This document shows, in pieces, positions 16,781 through 26,692 of a DNA stretch of 64,000 nt. Numbering within the stretch: position 1 is the first letter of the stretch; each line of letters opens with the position of its first letter. A program made the position numbers and the translations under genes. Below the pieces are notes generated by a model that was given only the letters and a program-made list of their open reading frames with translations, was not told the origin of the DNA and ran no database searches. Source of the DNA: Herbaspirillum sp. AP02 (GTDB lineage Bacteria; Pseudomonadota; Gammaproteobacteria; Burkholderiales; Burkholderiaceae_D); contig NZ_JADWMY010000011.1 in assembly GCF_015767275.1 (NCBI RefSeq), forward strand, positions 62,001 through 126,000, given 5' to 3'.

Positions 16781-18199
16781 CTACAAGCCCCGCAGGAAAT
16801 CAAACAACTCCGGCACATCCGCATAGCCCACATTGAAACGGAAGCTGGTCTTGTCCGGTGCCGACAGATGGAAGAAATCCCCCGGCGCCAGCCAGATGCC
16901 TTTCTGCCTGGCGCGGTCGGCGATCTCGCGGGCCGACAGTGCGCAGCCTTCGAGGGTGGCCCAGGTGAACATGCCGCCGCGGGCCGGCGTGAAGGGTGTC
17001 AGGCCGGCTTCGCTCAACTTGGCATTGAGGGTGGCCTGGGCGTTGAGCAGGGTGGCATTGAGGGTCTGCACATGGCGCCGGTGATGGCCGTCGGTCAGGA
17101 CGTTATGCACCAGTCTTTCATTGATCTCCGAATTGGTCAGGGTCAATACCATCTTGGTATGCACGATCTGCCGCGCCAGTTCGCGCTGGCAGGCGATGTA
17201 GCCCACCCGCAGCGAGGGGGCGATGGTCTTGGAATAGCTGCCCACGTAGATCACCCGCTGCAGGCCATCCAGCGCTGCCAGCATGGGGTCGGTGGCCTGG
17301 CCAAGTTCGCGGAAGATGTCGTCTTCCACCACCCAGAAGCCATGCCGTTCAGCCGCCTGCAGCACGCGCATGGCGCAGGCCGGGGTGTAGGAGGTGCCGG
17401 TCGGGTTCTGCAGCACGCTGGTGGTGAAGAACATCTTGGGCCGGTGTGCCCGGGCCAGCGTTTCCAGCTGCTCGGTATCGACCCCGCCCGGAGTGCGCGG
17501 CACGCCGATCACGTTCAGGCCGGCCAGGCGCAGCATGGCGATCAGGTTGCAGTAGCCGGGGTCGTCGATCATGACCGTGTCGCCGGGCTGGGTCATGGTG
17601 CGGATGACCAGGTCCAGGGCCTGGGTGGCGCCATGGGTGGTGAGCACCTGTTCGATGCCCAGCTCCAGCGCCCAGTGGCCGAGGAACTGCGTGATCAGCT
17701 GGCGCAGCGGGGCATAGCCGTAGGGGTGGCCATAGCCCACCTGCTGCGCGCCGGGCGAGCGGATGATGCGGCGCTCGGCCTGGTGCAGGCCTTCGTCGTT
17801 GAGCCACTTGCCGGGTAGCCAGCCGCAACCGGCCTTGATGGGCACGCGTTCGTCGGCAAACATTTCCGAGAGCAGCCAGGCCGAGTCGATCACCGGTTCA
17901 TGCGGGACGAACACCGCACGGGCGCCGCTCTGACCAGCCCGTGCGGCCACGAAGAAGCCGGCGCCACGGCGTGCCAGCAACATGCCGCGTGCCACCAGTT
18001 GTTCATAGGCCTCGACCACGGTGGAGGCGCCGATGGCGTGGCTTTGGGCGAACTGGCGGACCGAGGGCAGGCGTTCGCCGGAGCGCAGTTCGCCGGCTTC
18101 GATCAGCCCGGCCAGACCGTCGGCGACCTGCTCGACCAGGCGAGCCGCGGTATTGCGTTGCAGATCGAGTTGCAGGGGCGCTCGCGGGAGCTTGGCCAT
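16781..18199 (-). CDS. MocR-type regulator (GntR-HTH fused to aminotransferase fold)
   Basis: A 472-residue MocR protein. Residues ~10-85 are a GntR-type winged helix (GERLPSVRQFAQSHAIGAST) and the remainder is a fold-I PLP aminotransferase domain. The PLP Lys is in VGSYSKTIAPSLRVGYIA. Relatives such as GabR and TauR sense omega-amino acids and activate the adjacent transaminase genes. The ATG at 18197-18199 has AAAGGA 7 bp upstream. It is divergent from the omega-aminotransferase gene across a 346-bp region holding repeated CAATACAGTT elements. Confidence 0.9.
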   Translation of the reverse strand: MAKLPRAPLQLDLQRNTAARLVEQVADGLAGLIEAGELRSGERLPSVRQFAQSHAIGASTVVEAYEQLVARGMLLARRGAGFFVAARAGQSGARAVFVPHEPVIDSAWLLSEMFADERVPIKAGCGWLPGKWLNDEGLHQAERRIIRSPGAQQVGYGHPYGYAPLRQLITQFLGHWALELGIEQVLTTHGATQALDLVIRTMTQPGDTVMIDDPGYCNLIAMLRLAGLNVIGVPRTPGGVDTEQLETLARAHRPKMFFTTSVLQNPTGTSYTPACAMRVLQAAERHGFWVVEDDIFRELGQATDPMLAALDGLQRVIYVGSYSKTIAPSLRVGYIACQRELARQIVHTKMVLTLTNSEINERLVHNVLTDGHHRRHVQTLNATLLNAQATLNAKLSEAGLTPFTPARGGMFTWATLEGCALSAREIADRARQKGIWLAPGDFFHLSAPDKTSFRFNVGYADVPELFDFLRGL

Positions 18200-18278
18200 G
18201 CTGATCCTTTCGGGTGAAGTATCGCCCATGATGTCCACTGCATTGCTGCAATCGGAGGATGTGTGTTGTGAAAACCTG

Positions 18279-18443
18279 AACTGTATTGCTCTTATGACGG
18301 CGGCCGGACCAGCGTGTTTTCCGCCCTCTCCGTCCCTATTCTCCGCTGGATAAAGGCTGCTGAGCCATCTGCACCGGCCGCCTGCGCGATGACGCTCCCG
18401 GCGGATAACCCAATACAGTTTATTGCCTTTATCAATACAGTTT
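18279..18443. promoter_or_regulatory. Three CAATACAGTT elements, likely MocR operator
   Basis: The 346-bp gap 18200-18545 between divergent genes contains CAATACAGTTT twice in direct orientation (18411-18421 and 18433-18443), exactly 22 bp apart or about two helical turns. A third copy lies in inverted orientation, AACTGTATTG at 18279-18288, nearer to the regulator gene. Paired direct repeats are the usual operator form for GabR/TauR-type regulators. The rest of the gap shows no gene. Assignment to this regulator is inference from position and repeat geometry. Confidence 0.6.
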
Positions 18444-18545
18444 CAGATCAAAATCAAAAGTGTAGCTAACAATACTGCCAGTGTCTGGCAATAATCAAGC
18501 ACTCCCTGCTGGTTTCTCCTTTTACCTTTTCCATCGGTGCCTGCC

Positions 18546-19874
18546 ATGTCCAGTCAAGACCATTCGCATCCTTCCAGCCTGTCGGCCTACTGGATGCCCT
18601 TTACCGCCAACCGCAACTTCAAGGCCGCACCGCGCATGCTGGTCTCGGCCGAGGGCATGCATTACCGCGATGACGCCGGCAATGCCATCCTGGACGGCAC
18701 CGCCGGCCTGTGGTGCGTGCCGCTGGGCCACGCCCACCCCAAGATCGTCTCGGCCGTGCAAAAGTCGGTGGCCACGCTGGACTACGCGCCCTCCTTCCAG
18801 CTGGGTCACCCCAGCGCCTTCGAACTGGCCGAACGCCTCAAGGCCTACACCGGCAACCGCTTCGCCAACGTGTTCTATACCGGCTCCGGTTCGGAAGCGG
18901 TGGATACGGCGCTCAAGATCGCCCTGGCCTATCACCGCGCCAAGGGCAATGCCACCCGCACCCGCCTGATCGGTCGCGAGCGTGGCTATCACGGCGTGGG
19001 CTTCGGCGGCATGTCGGTGGGCGGCATCGGCGGCAATCGCAAGACCTTCAGCACCGCGCTGCTGCAGGGTGTGGACCACCTGCCGCACACCCATGACCTG
19101 GAAAAGAACGCCTTCACCAAGGGCGAGCCGGAATACGGCGCGCACCTGGCCGACGAGCTGGAACGCATCGTCGCCCTGCATGACGCCTCCAACATCGCGG
19201 CCGTCATCGTCGAGCCGGTGGCCGGTTCCACCGGCGTGCTGATCCCGCCCAAGGGTTACCTCAAGCGCCTGCGCGAACTGTGCACCAAGCACGGCATCCT
19301 GCTGATCTTCGATGAAGTGATCACCGGCTTCGGCCGCCTGGGTACGCCTTTCGCGTCCGACTACTTCGACGTCGAACCGGACATCTTCACCACCGCCAAG
19401 GGCCTGACCAACGGCGTGGTGCCGATGGGTGCGGTGTTCGTGAAGAAGGAAATCCACGACGCCTTCATGAACGGCCCGGACGGCATCGAGCTGTTCCATG
19501 GCTACACCTATTCCGGCCACCCGCTGGCCTGCGCCGCCGGCCTGGCTTCGCTGGATGTGTTCGAGACCGAGGGCGTGCTGGACAATGCCCAGGCCGTGGC
19601 CGGCTACTTCCAGGAAGCGGCGCACGCGCTGCGCGGCCTGCCGCATGTGATCGACGTGCGTACCATCGGCCTGATCGCCGGTATCGAGTTGTCATCCATC
19701 CCGGGCCGCGTCGGCGCCCGTGCCTATGACGCCTTCGTGCGCGCCTTCAACGACGGCATCCTGATCCGCGTGACGGGCGACATCATCGCCCTGTCGCCGC
19801 CGCTGGTCATCAACAAGCAGCAGATCGACGAACTGTTCGGCAAGCTCGCGGCCATCCTCAAGACCCTGGCCTGA
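18546..19874 (+). CDS. Omega-amino acid:pyruvate aminotransferase
   Basis: A 442-residue class III aminotransferase. It shows YWMPFTANRNFKAAPRML at the N-terminus, FDEVITGFGRLG before the cofactor, and the PLP Lys285 in TTAKGLTNGVVPMG. This is the beta-alanine:pyruvate transaminase group, moving the amino group of beta-alanine or similar omega-amino acids to pyruvate and giving malonate semialdehyde. The ATG at 18546 fits the family; a GTG nine bases earlier is less likely. It is 27 bp upstream of the dehydrogenase that takes the product, and probably under MocR control. Confidence 0.9.
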   Translation: MSSQDHSHPSSLSAYWMPFTANRNFKAAPRMLVSAEGMHYRDDAGNAILDGTAGLWCVPLGHAHPKIVSAVQKSVATLDYAPSFQLGHPSAFELAERLKAYTGNRFANVFYTGSGSEAVDTALKIALAYHRAKGNATRTRLIGRERGYHGVGFGGMSVGGIGGNRKTFSTALLQGVDHLPHTHDLEKNAFTKGEPEYGAHLADELERIVALHDASNIAAVIVEPVAGSTGVLIPPKGYLKRLRELCTKHGILLIFDEVITGFGRLGTPFASDYFDVEPDIFTTAKGLTNGVVPMGAVFVKKEIHDAFMNGPDGIELFHGYTYSGHPLACAAGLASLDVFETEGVLDNAQAVAGYFQEAAHALRGLPHVIDVRTIGLIAGIELSSIPGRVGARAYDAFVRAFNDGILIRVTGDIIALSPPLVINKQQIDELFGKLAAILKTLA

Positions 19875-19901
19875 TCCCTCACTACGACGCAAGAAAGATT
19901 C

Positions 19902-21395
19902 ATGGAAAAGATTGCACACTACATCGGCGGCCAGCGCGTCGATACCAAGAGCGGGCGCTACGCCGATGTCTTCAACCCGGCGCAGGGCGTGCCGGTGGCG
20001 CAGGTCGCGCTGGGTACCGCCGATGAGGTCGATGCTGCCGTCAAGGCGGGCGTGGCGGCCTTCCCGGCCTGGTCCAACACCCCGCCGCTGACCCGGGCGC
20101 GGGTGATGTTCCGCTTCCTGCACCTGATCCAGCAACGGGCCGACGACTTCGCCCGCCTGATCGTGCGCGAGCACGGCAAGACCTTCTCGGACGCCCAGGG
20201 TGAAGTGGCGCGCGGCATCGAGATCGTCGAGTTCGCCGCCGGCATTCCGCAGATGCTCAAGGGGGAATACACCGACCAGATCGCCCGTGGCATCGACGCC
20301 TGGTCGATGCGCCAGGCGCTGGGCGTGGTGGCCGGCATTACGCCGTTCAACTTCCCGGCCATGGTGCCGATGTGGATGTTCCCCATCGCCATCGCCTGTG
20401 GCAACTGCTTCGTGCTGAAGCCTTCCGAACGTGACCCGTCGGTCTCGCTGCTGATCGCCGAACTGTTGCAGGAAGCCGGCCTGCCTGACGGCGTCTTCAA
20501 CGTGGTGCAAGGCGACAAGGTCACCGTGGATGCGCTGCTGGACCACCCGCAGGTCAAGGCCATCAGCTTCGTCGGTTCGACCCCGATTGCCGAATACATC
20601 TATGCCCGTGGCTCGGCCAAGGGCAAGCGCGTGCAAGCCCTGGGCGGCGCCAAGAACCACATGGTGGTCATGCCCGACGCCGACATGCAGCTGGCCGTGG
20701 ATGCACTCATGGGTGCGGCCTATGGCTCGGCCGGCGAGCGCTGCATGGCGATCTCGGTGGCGGTCGCCGTCGGCAGCGCCGGTGACGAACTGGTGGCGGC
20801 CCTGGCCGAACGCGCGCGCAGCCTGAAGATCAACGAAGGCATGGCCGCCGGTGCCGAGATGGGTCCGGTGGTGACGGCTGCCGCCAAGGAACGCATCGAA
20901 GGCCTGATCGGCCGTGGCGTCGAAGAAGGCGCCACGCTGGTGGTGGATGGCCGTGGCTATCAGGTGCCGGGATTCGAAAAGGGCTTCTTCGTGGGCGGCA
21001 CCCTGCTCGACCACGTCACGCCGGAAATGACGGTGTACAAGGAAGAAATCTTCGGCCCGGTGCTGTGCGTGCTGCGCTGCCCCGACATCGCCAGCGCGGT
21101 GGAACTGATCAACGCCCACGAGTATGGCAATGGCGTGGCGGTCTACACCCGCGATGGCGGCGTGGCGCGTGAGTTCGTGCGCCAGATCGAGGTCGGCATG
21201 GTGGGGGTGAACGTGCCGCTGCCGGTGCCGATGGCCTTCAGCAGCTTCGGCGGCTGGAAGCGCAGTCTCTTCGGCGACCATCACATGTATGGACCGGAAG
21301 GCGTGCGCTTCTACACCCGGGCCAAGGCGGTGATGCAGCGCTGGCCCAATACGGCCAGCGCAGGTGCGGAATTCGCTTTCCCGCAGATGAAATAA
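19902..21395 (+). CDS. mmsA: CoA-acylating (methyl)malonate-semialdehyde dehydrogenase
   Basis: A 497-residue aldehyde dehydrogenase of the MmsA type. It oxidises malonate or methylmalonate semialdehyde to acetyl-CoA or propionyl-CoA with NAD and CoA. The catalytic Cys281 is in [11 protein letters not shown], and [16 protein letters not shown] and the [15 protein letters not shown] segment near the C-terminus are typical of MmsA. With the transaminase upstream it completes beta-alanine conversion to acetyl-CoA. It ends at a strong intrinsic terminator. Confidence 0.93.
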   Translation: MEKIAHYIGGQRVDTKSGRYADVFNPAQGVPVAQVALGTADEVDAAVKAGVAAFPAWSNTPPLTRARVMFRFLHLIQQRADDFARLIVREHGKTFSDAQGEVARGIEIVEFAAGIPQMLKGEYTDQIARGIDAWSMRQALGVVAGITPFNFPAMVPMWMFPIAIACGNCFVLKPSERDPSVSLLIAELLQEAGLPDGVFNVVQGDKVTVDALLDHPQVKAISFVGSTPIAEYIYARGSAKGKRVQALGGAKNHMVVMPDADMQLAVDALMGAAYGSAGERCMAISVAVAVGSAGDELVAALAERARSLKINEGMAAGAEMGPVVTAAAKERIEGLIGRGVEEGATLVVDGRGYQVPGFEKGFFVGGTLLDHVTPEMTVYKEEIFGPVLCVLRCPDIASAVELINAHEYGNGVAVYTRDGGVAREFVRQIEVGMVGVNVPLPVPMAFSSFGGWKRSLFGDHHMYGPEGVRFYTRAKAVMQRWPNTASAGAEFAFPQMK

Positions 21396-21403
21396 AGAGG
21401 ATC

Positions 21404-21432
21404 AACGGCATGAAATTTTCATGCCGTTTTTC
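21404..21432 (+). terminator. Intrinsic terminator after mmsA
   Basis: The stem is AACGGCATGA / TCATGCCGTT with a short A/T loop, directly followed by a T-run (TTTTTCTTTT). It begins 8 bp after the mmsA stop and closes the transaminase-mmsA transcript. Confidence 0.9.
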
Positions 21433-22022
21433 TTTTGTGCGGACGTTGGCGAAGGTATGCTGGGGCAGCGTCCGGAAATGGCATGATGCAGCGCACGCAT
21501 GATGCCTGCTTACGCAGGCGATGGTGCAGAAAACGTCAGCCGCTGGTGCAAACAAGGAGACCCTGAACCCGCAGGATAAGAATCGTCAACGCGGACTGCA
21601 CCAAAAGCAGATACGCTGGCGAAAATCTTAGAAAATACAGACCGTCGTGGCGGATCGGTGGGCACACACCGGCAGCACGGGAGAACGGCAATCCATCTGG
21701 AGACACGCTCATCGGAGCGGCAGGAGGAGCCCTCATGCAGGCTCACGCCACGCGGCGCAAATGCGCGCCGTTACAGCGTTTTGGCAGTCACTGTTTCTGC
21801 TTTCCGGCATTGTCGGAAGGCAGCTTTCCCCTATGGTCCCGGCCTTTTCCGCCCGTTCGCGGCGGCGGCTTTTTCACGTCCACGCAATCCATCGATGTCC
21901 AAGGTTTCCTAAGTTTCAAGGGAGCGATGGGCATGGAACTTGCGTTGACGCATCAGTAATGCAGTGTTGCGCATTTCCATGGATGTCATCTGTCAATCGT
22001 TAGCTTCGAGGGAGAATCAAGC
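21433..22022. other. 590-bp gene-free leader before an ABC transporter operon
   Basis: No convincing gene was found on either strand. Short frames here have no ribosome site or family pattern. The stretch must carry the promoter for the rightward transporter operon starting at 22023, which has GAGGGAG 10 bp before its ATG. It contains several small dyads (e.g. GCGCAAATGCGC near 21759) and purine-rich runs, so a structured 5' leader is possible but was not identified with any known riboswitch. Confidence 0.5.
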
Positions 22023-23216
22023 ATGATCAGCCGTCGCAATTTCCTGAAACTGTCCGCCCTGGCCGCACCCGGCGCACTGACCTACCACGATGTGTTTGCC
22101 CAGGCCGAGAGCATCGCCTTCGGTTGCCCGGTGCCGATGTCCGGTCCCTTCGCCGCCAACGGCAAGTTCGCCGACATGGGCATGAAGCTGGCGCTGCAGA
22201 AATACGGCAAGGTGCTGGGCAAGAGCACCAGCTATACCAACCTCGATACCGAAGGCAAGCCGGCCACGGCGGTGCGCAAGATGCAGGAAACCATCGAGAA
22301 GGGCACGCGCTTCTTCGCCGGCGGCATCCTCTCCGGCGAGGCGCTGGCCATGGGCAAGGAAGCCGACAAGGCCGGCGCGGTCTTCATCACCACCGCCGGT
22401 GCCGACGAGATCACCGGCAGCGACTGCAACCGCTCCACCTTCCGCTGGTCGGTGCCGACCTTCGGTGCCATCGAACAGACCGTGCGCCCGCTGCTGGAAA
22501 AGATGCCCAATGCCAAGCGCTGGTACACCATCACGCCGCAATACGTGTTCGGCGAAGGCCTGTTGTCGGCGGCCAAGAACATCTTCAAGGAAAAGGGCAT
22601 CGAACACGTCGGCAACAGCTACCACTCGCTGACCGAGAAGGAATTCTCGGGTTACCTCACCAATGCCATGGCGGCCAAGCCGGATGTGCTGCTGCTGCTG
22701 AACTTCGGCTCCCAGTCCTCGGACACGCTGCGCCAGGCGGTCAGCTTCGGCATGAAGAACAACTGCACCATCCTCATGGCCTGGGCCTCGGGGCTGGAAC
22801 AGTTCGAGACCCTGGGTGCGGACATCTGCGACGGCGTCTACTTCGGCGCGCAGTATTGGCATGCCATCGATGCGCCCTTCAACAAGGAATTCGTCAAGCT
22901 GGTCAACGACAACCTGAAGATCGATCCCAACTACAGCCTGGCCGGTTCCTACATCTGTACCAAGATCATCCTGGACGCCATCATCAAGGCCAACAGCACC
23001 GACCCCAAGGCGGTCATCGCCGCCATGGAAGGCATGAAGTACGAGGGCCTGACCGGCACCGAGGAAATCCGCAAGGGCGACCACCAGGTGATCAAGAACT
23101 ACTACCTGCTCAAGGGCAAGGCCAAGTCCAAGATGGCCAACAAGAACGACTATGCGGATATCGTCTCCTCCGGCAAGTCCTTCCTGGCGCTGGAAAAGAC
23201 GCAGTGCAAGCTGTGA
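22023..23216 (+). CDS. Branched-chain-type ABC substrate-binding protein (Tat-exported)
   Basis: A 397-residue type-1 periplasmic binding protein of the LivJ/UrtA kind. The N-terminal SRRNFLKLSALAAPG is a twin-arginine signal, so it is probably exported folded. The mature start is SIAFGCPVPMSGPFAANG, followed by the family's AVRKMQETIEKG and FGEGLLSA segments. It delivers a solute to the permeases and ATPases encoded at 23301-26656. The cargo is unknown; linked hydrolases suggest an amide or carbamoyl compound rather than leucine. Confidence 0.87.
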   Translation: MISRRNFLKLSALAAPGALTYHDVFAQAESIAFGCPVPMSGPFAANGKFADMGMKLALQKYGKVLGKSTSYTNLDTEGKPATAVRKMQETIEKGTRFFAGGILSGEALAMGKEADKAGAVFITTAGADEITGSDCNRSTFRWSVPTFGAIEQTVRPLLEKMPNAKRWYTITPQYVFGEGLLSAAKNIFKEKGIEHVGNSYHSLTEKEFSGYLTNAMAAKPDVLLLLNFGSQSSDTLRQAVSFGMKNNCTILMAWASGLEQFETLGADICDGVYFGAQYWHAIDAPFNKEFVKLVNDNLKIDPNYSLAGSYICTKIILDAIIKANSTDPKAVIAAMEGMKYEGLTGTEEIRKGDHQVIKNYYLLKGKAKSKMANKNDYADIVSSGKSFLALEKTQCKL

Positions 23217-23300
23217 TGTCGCCGGTTTGAGATCGACGGTCCGTGCGCAGGCTGGCATGGCGGACGGACCGCATTTGCTGCATCTTCGTCACGAGGTTAC

Positions 23301-24167
23301 ATGAACATCTATCTGCTGCAGATCGCCAATGGCGTAGGCATCGGTATGCTCTACTTCCTGCTGGCGGTGGGCCTGTCGATCGTCTTCGGCCTGCTGCGCT
23401 TCGTCAATTTCTCGCATGGCGCCTTCTTCCTGCTGGGCGCCTACCTGTGCTTCCAGGTCACCGACCTGGGGCTGAACTTCTGGTGGTCGCTGCTGCTGGC
23501 GCCGCTGGCCGTGGGCCTGTTCGCCTGGGTGGTGGAGCGCTTCGTGCTGCGCCACGTGTATGCGCTGCCACACCACTTCCACATTCTCTTCACGGTCGGC
23601 ATGGCACTGGTGATCCAGGAAGCGGTGATTTCCGTCTGGGGGCCGCTGGGCAACAATGTCTCGCCGCCCGACCTGCTGCAGGGGGTGGTGATGTGGGGCG
23701 GTTTTGTCTATCCCAAGTACCGCCTGTTCGTCATCGGCCTGACCGCCGTGATGGCGCTGCTGCTGTGGTGGCTGCTGGAAGGCACGCGCCTGGGCTCGAT
23801 CGTGCGCGCCGGTTCGGAATCGACCGAGATGGTGTCGCTGCTGGGCCTGAACATCAACCGCATCTTCAGCCTGGTGTTTGCGCTGGGGGCGGCCACCGCC
23901 GGCCTGGCGGGCGCGCTGGCAGCGCCCATCCGCGGTGCCGATCCCTTCATGGGAGTGGAGGCCCTGGGGATTGCCTTCGTGGTGGTGGTGGTCGGTGGGC
24001 TGGGCAGCTTCTGGGGGGCGCTGATCGGCGGCATCCTGGTGGGCATCGTGCAGAGCGTGATGAGCACGGTCTGGTCCGAGGGCGCGCACCTGATGATCTA
24101 TGTCGCCATGGCGGCCGTCATGCTGCTGCGTCCGAATGGCCTGCTGGGCCGGCCGGGCGCGGCTTGA
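23301..24167 (+). CDS. Branched-chain-type ABC permease, LivH-like
   Basis: A 288-residue permease with about eight hydrophobic segments, starting MNIYLLQIANGVGIGMLYFL. The conserved LivH features are VFGLLRFVNFSHGAFFLLGAY and, in the second half, GLNINRIFSLVFALGAATAG. It lies 84 bp after the binding-protein gene and 22 bp before the LivM-like gene. It forms half of the membrane channel. Confidence 0.9.
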   Translation: MNIYLLQIANGVGIGMLYFLLAVGLSIVFGLLRFVNFSHGAFFLLGAYLCFQVTDLGLNFWWSLLLAPLAVGLFAWVVERFVLRHVYALPHHFHILFTVGMALVIQEAVISVWGPLGNNVSPPDLLQGVVMWGGFVYPKYRLFVIGLTAVMALLLWWLLEGTRLGSIVRAGSESTEMVSLLGLNINRIFSLVFALGAATAGLAGALAAPIRGADPFMGVEALGIAFVVVVVGGLGSFWGALIGGILVGIVQSVMSTVWSEGAHLMIYVAMAAVMLLRPNGLLGRPGAA

Positions 24168-24189
24168 GCTTTTCTGCACGGGAGTTTCC

Positions 24190-25187
24190 ATGAAACAGAT
24201 TGCGCATTTCCGTTACACCCTGCTGGCCGCCGCCGTGGTGCTGCTGTTGCCGCTGCTGCTCAGTTCCGGCACGCTGGCCACCGAAGTGCTGGTGTTCGCA
24301 CTGGCCGCGCTGGGCTGCAACCTGCTGCTGGGCTACACCGGGCTGATGTCCTTCGGCCAGGGCATCTTCTTCGGCGTGGGCAGCTACACCGCCGGGGTGG
24401 TGCTGCTGCAGTTGAAGCTGGCACTGCTGCCCTCGCTGGCGCTGGCCGCACTGGGCGGCGCCCTGGTGGCGCTGCTGGTGGGCTGGTTCTCGATCCGCCA
24501 GCGCGGCACCTACTTCGTGATGCTGACGCTGGCCTTCGCCCAGATGTTCTATTTCCTGGCCTATACGCTCAAGGACGTCACCGGCGGCGACAACGGCCTG
24601 CTGGATATCCCGCGTCCCCCGCTGTCGCTGTTCGGCCTGACGCTGTTGCCGACCACCTCGTCGTGGCAGTACTACACGGTGGTGGCCATCCTGTTCGTGC
24701 TGGTGTTCTGGCTGTTGCAGCGGGTGGTCGATTCGGTGCTGGGCAAGACCTTGCTGGCGGTGCGCGAGAACGAGGCACGCGCCTCGGCGCTGGGCTATGA
24801 CGTGCGGCTGCTGAAGCTGGCGGCCTTCGTCATCTCGGGTGCAGTCACGGGGCTGGCTGGCGGCCTGCACGCGATGATGACCGGGGTGGCGCCGCTGTCC
24901 AACATCGAGTACCACACCAGCGAAGCGATCCTGGTGATGACCGTCATCGGCGGCACCGGCAACCTGTTCGCCTCGCTGCTGGGGGCCAGCTTCTACGTGC
25001 TGGCGGGTAACTGGCTGTCGAGCCTGTGGCCGCGCTGGCTGATGTTGCTGGGCCTGCTGCTGATCGCAGTGAGCCTGTACATGCAGAAGGGCCTGTTCGG
25101 GCTGGCCGTGAAGATCATCGACAGCGTGCGTGGCACCAGGACCAAGGAGGCCGAGCCGCAGGCCGCCGTCACCCAGGAGAAGCACCC

Positions 25188-25191
<4 letters not shown>
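24190..25191 (+). CDS. Branched-chain-type ABC permease, LivM-like
   Basis: A 333-residue permease starting MKQIAHFRYTLLAAAVVLLL. The LivM signature is LLLGYTGLMSFGQGIFFGVG, and ENEARASALGYDVRLLKLAAF is the ATPase-contact loop. GGAG lies 6 bp before the ATG at 24190; longer in-frame readings begin inside the LivH-like gene. Its stop overlaps the start of the LivG-like gene (ATGA), so translation is coupled. Confidence 0.9.
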
Positions 25192-25951
<760 letters not shown>

Positions 25952-25955
<4 letters not shown>

Positions 25956-26656
25956 TCCTGCAAGTACAAGACGTTCACGGCTACTATGGCAAGAGCCACA
26001 TCCTGCAGGGCATTTCGCTGGAGGTCGATGCCGGAGAAGTGGTGACGCTGCTGGGGCGCAATGGCGCCGGCAAGACCACCACCTTGAAGAGCATCGTCGG
26101 CGTGGTGCCACCGGCGCAGGGGCAGGTGCTGTTCGAGGGCCAGCGCATCAGTGGCCTGCCTTCGTACAAGATCGCCGCGCGCGGGGTGTGCCTGGTGCCG
26201 GAGCATCGCGGCATCTTCAAGCTGCTGACCGTGGAAGAAAACCTGACCATGGCGGCGCGCAAGGAGTCGGCCTGGGGGCTGGAAGAAATCTACACCATCT
26301 TCCCGCGCCTGAAGGAACGACGCCGCAATGGCGGCGGCCAACTCTCCGGCGGCGAGCAGCAGATGCTGGCCATTGCACGGGCGCTGATGACGCATCCCCG
26401 CGTGCTGATGCTCGATGAGCCGGTGGAAGGTCTGGCGCCGGTGATCGTGGACGAGATCGTGGCACAGATCAAGGAGATCAAGGCCACCGGGATGTCCATC
26501 ATCCTGATCGAGCAGAACCTGGAAGTATGTACGCAACTGGCGGACCGCCATTACATCGTCGAACAAGGACGCATCGTCTATAGCGGCAGCAACGAGGCAT
26601 TCCTGGCCGACGATGGCGTCAAGGACCGTTATCTTGGCGTGAATCTTGCTGCCTGA
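25952..26656 (+). CDS. Branched-chain-type ABC ATPase, LivF-like
   Basis: A 234-residue ATPase. Walker A is GRNGAGKTTT, the signature is LSGGEQQMLAIARAL, and Walker B is VLMLDEPVEGLAP. The PEHRGIFKLLTVEENL stretch is typical of LivF. It completes the five-gene importer. It is followed 36 bp later by the M20 amidohydrolase gene, probably in the same transcript. Confidence 0.92.
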
Positions 26657-26692
26657 CAGCAGGAGCAGGCGTCAAACCCAAACAAGGAATCC

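Noticed and set aside
21654-21790. Purine-rich blocks in the leader considered as a glycine or guanidine riboswitch
   Set aside because: The conserved core sequences of those riboswitches could not be matched by eye.
21647-22003. Small rightward frames in the leader before the transporter operon
   Set aside because: Arg/His-rich composition, no ribosome site, no family pattern, and two frames compete for the same DNA.
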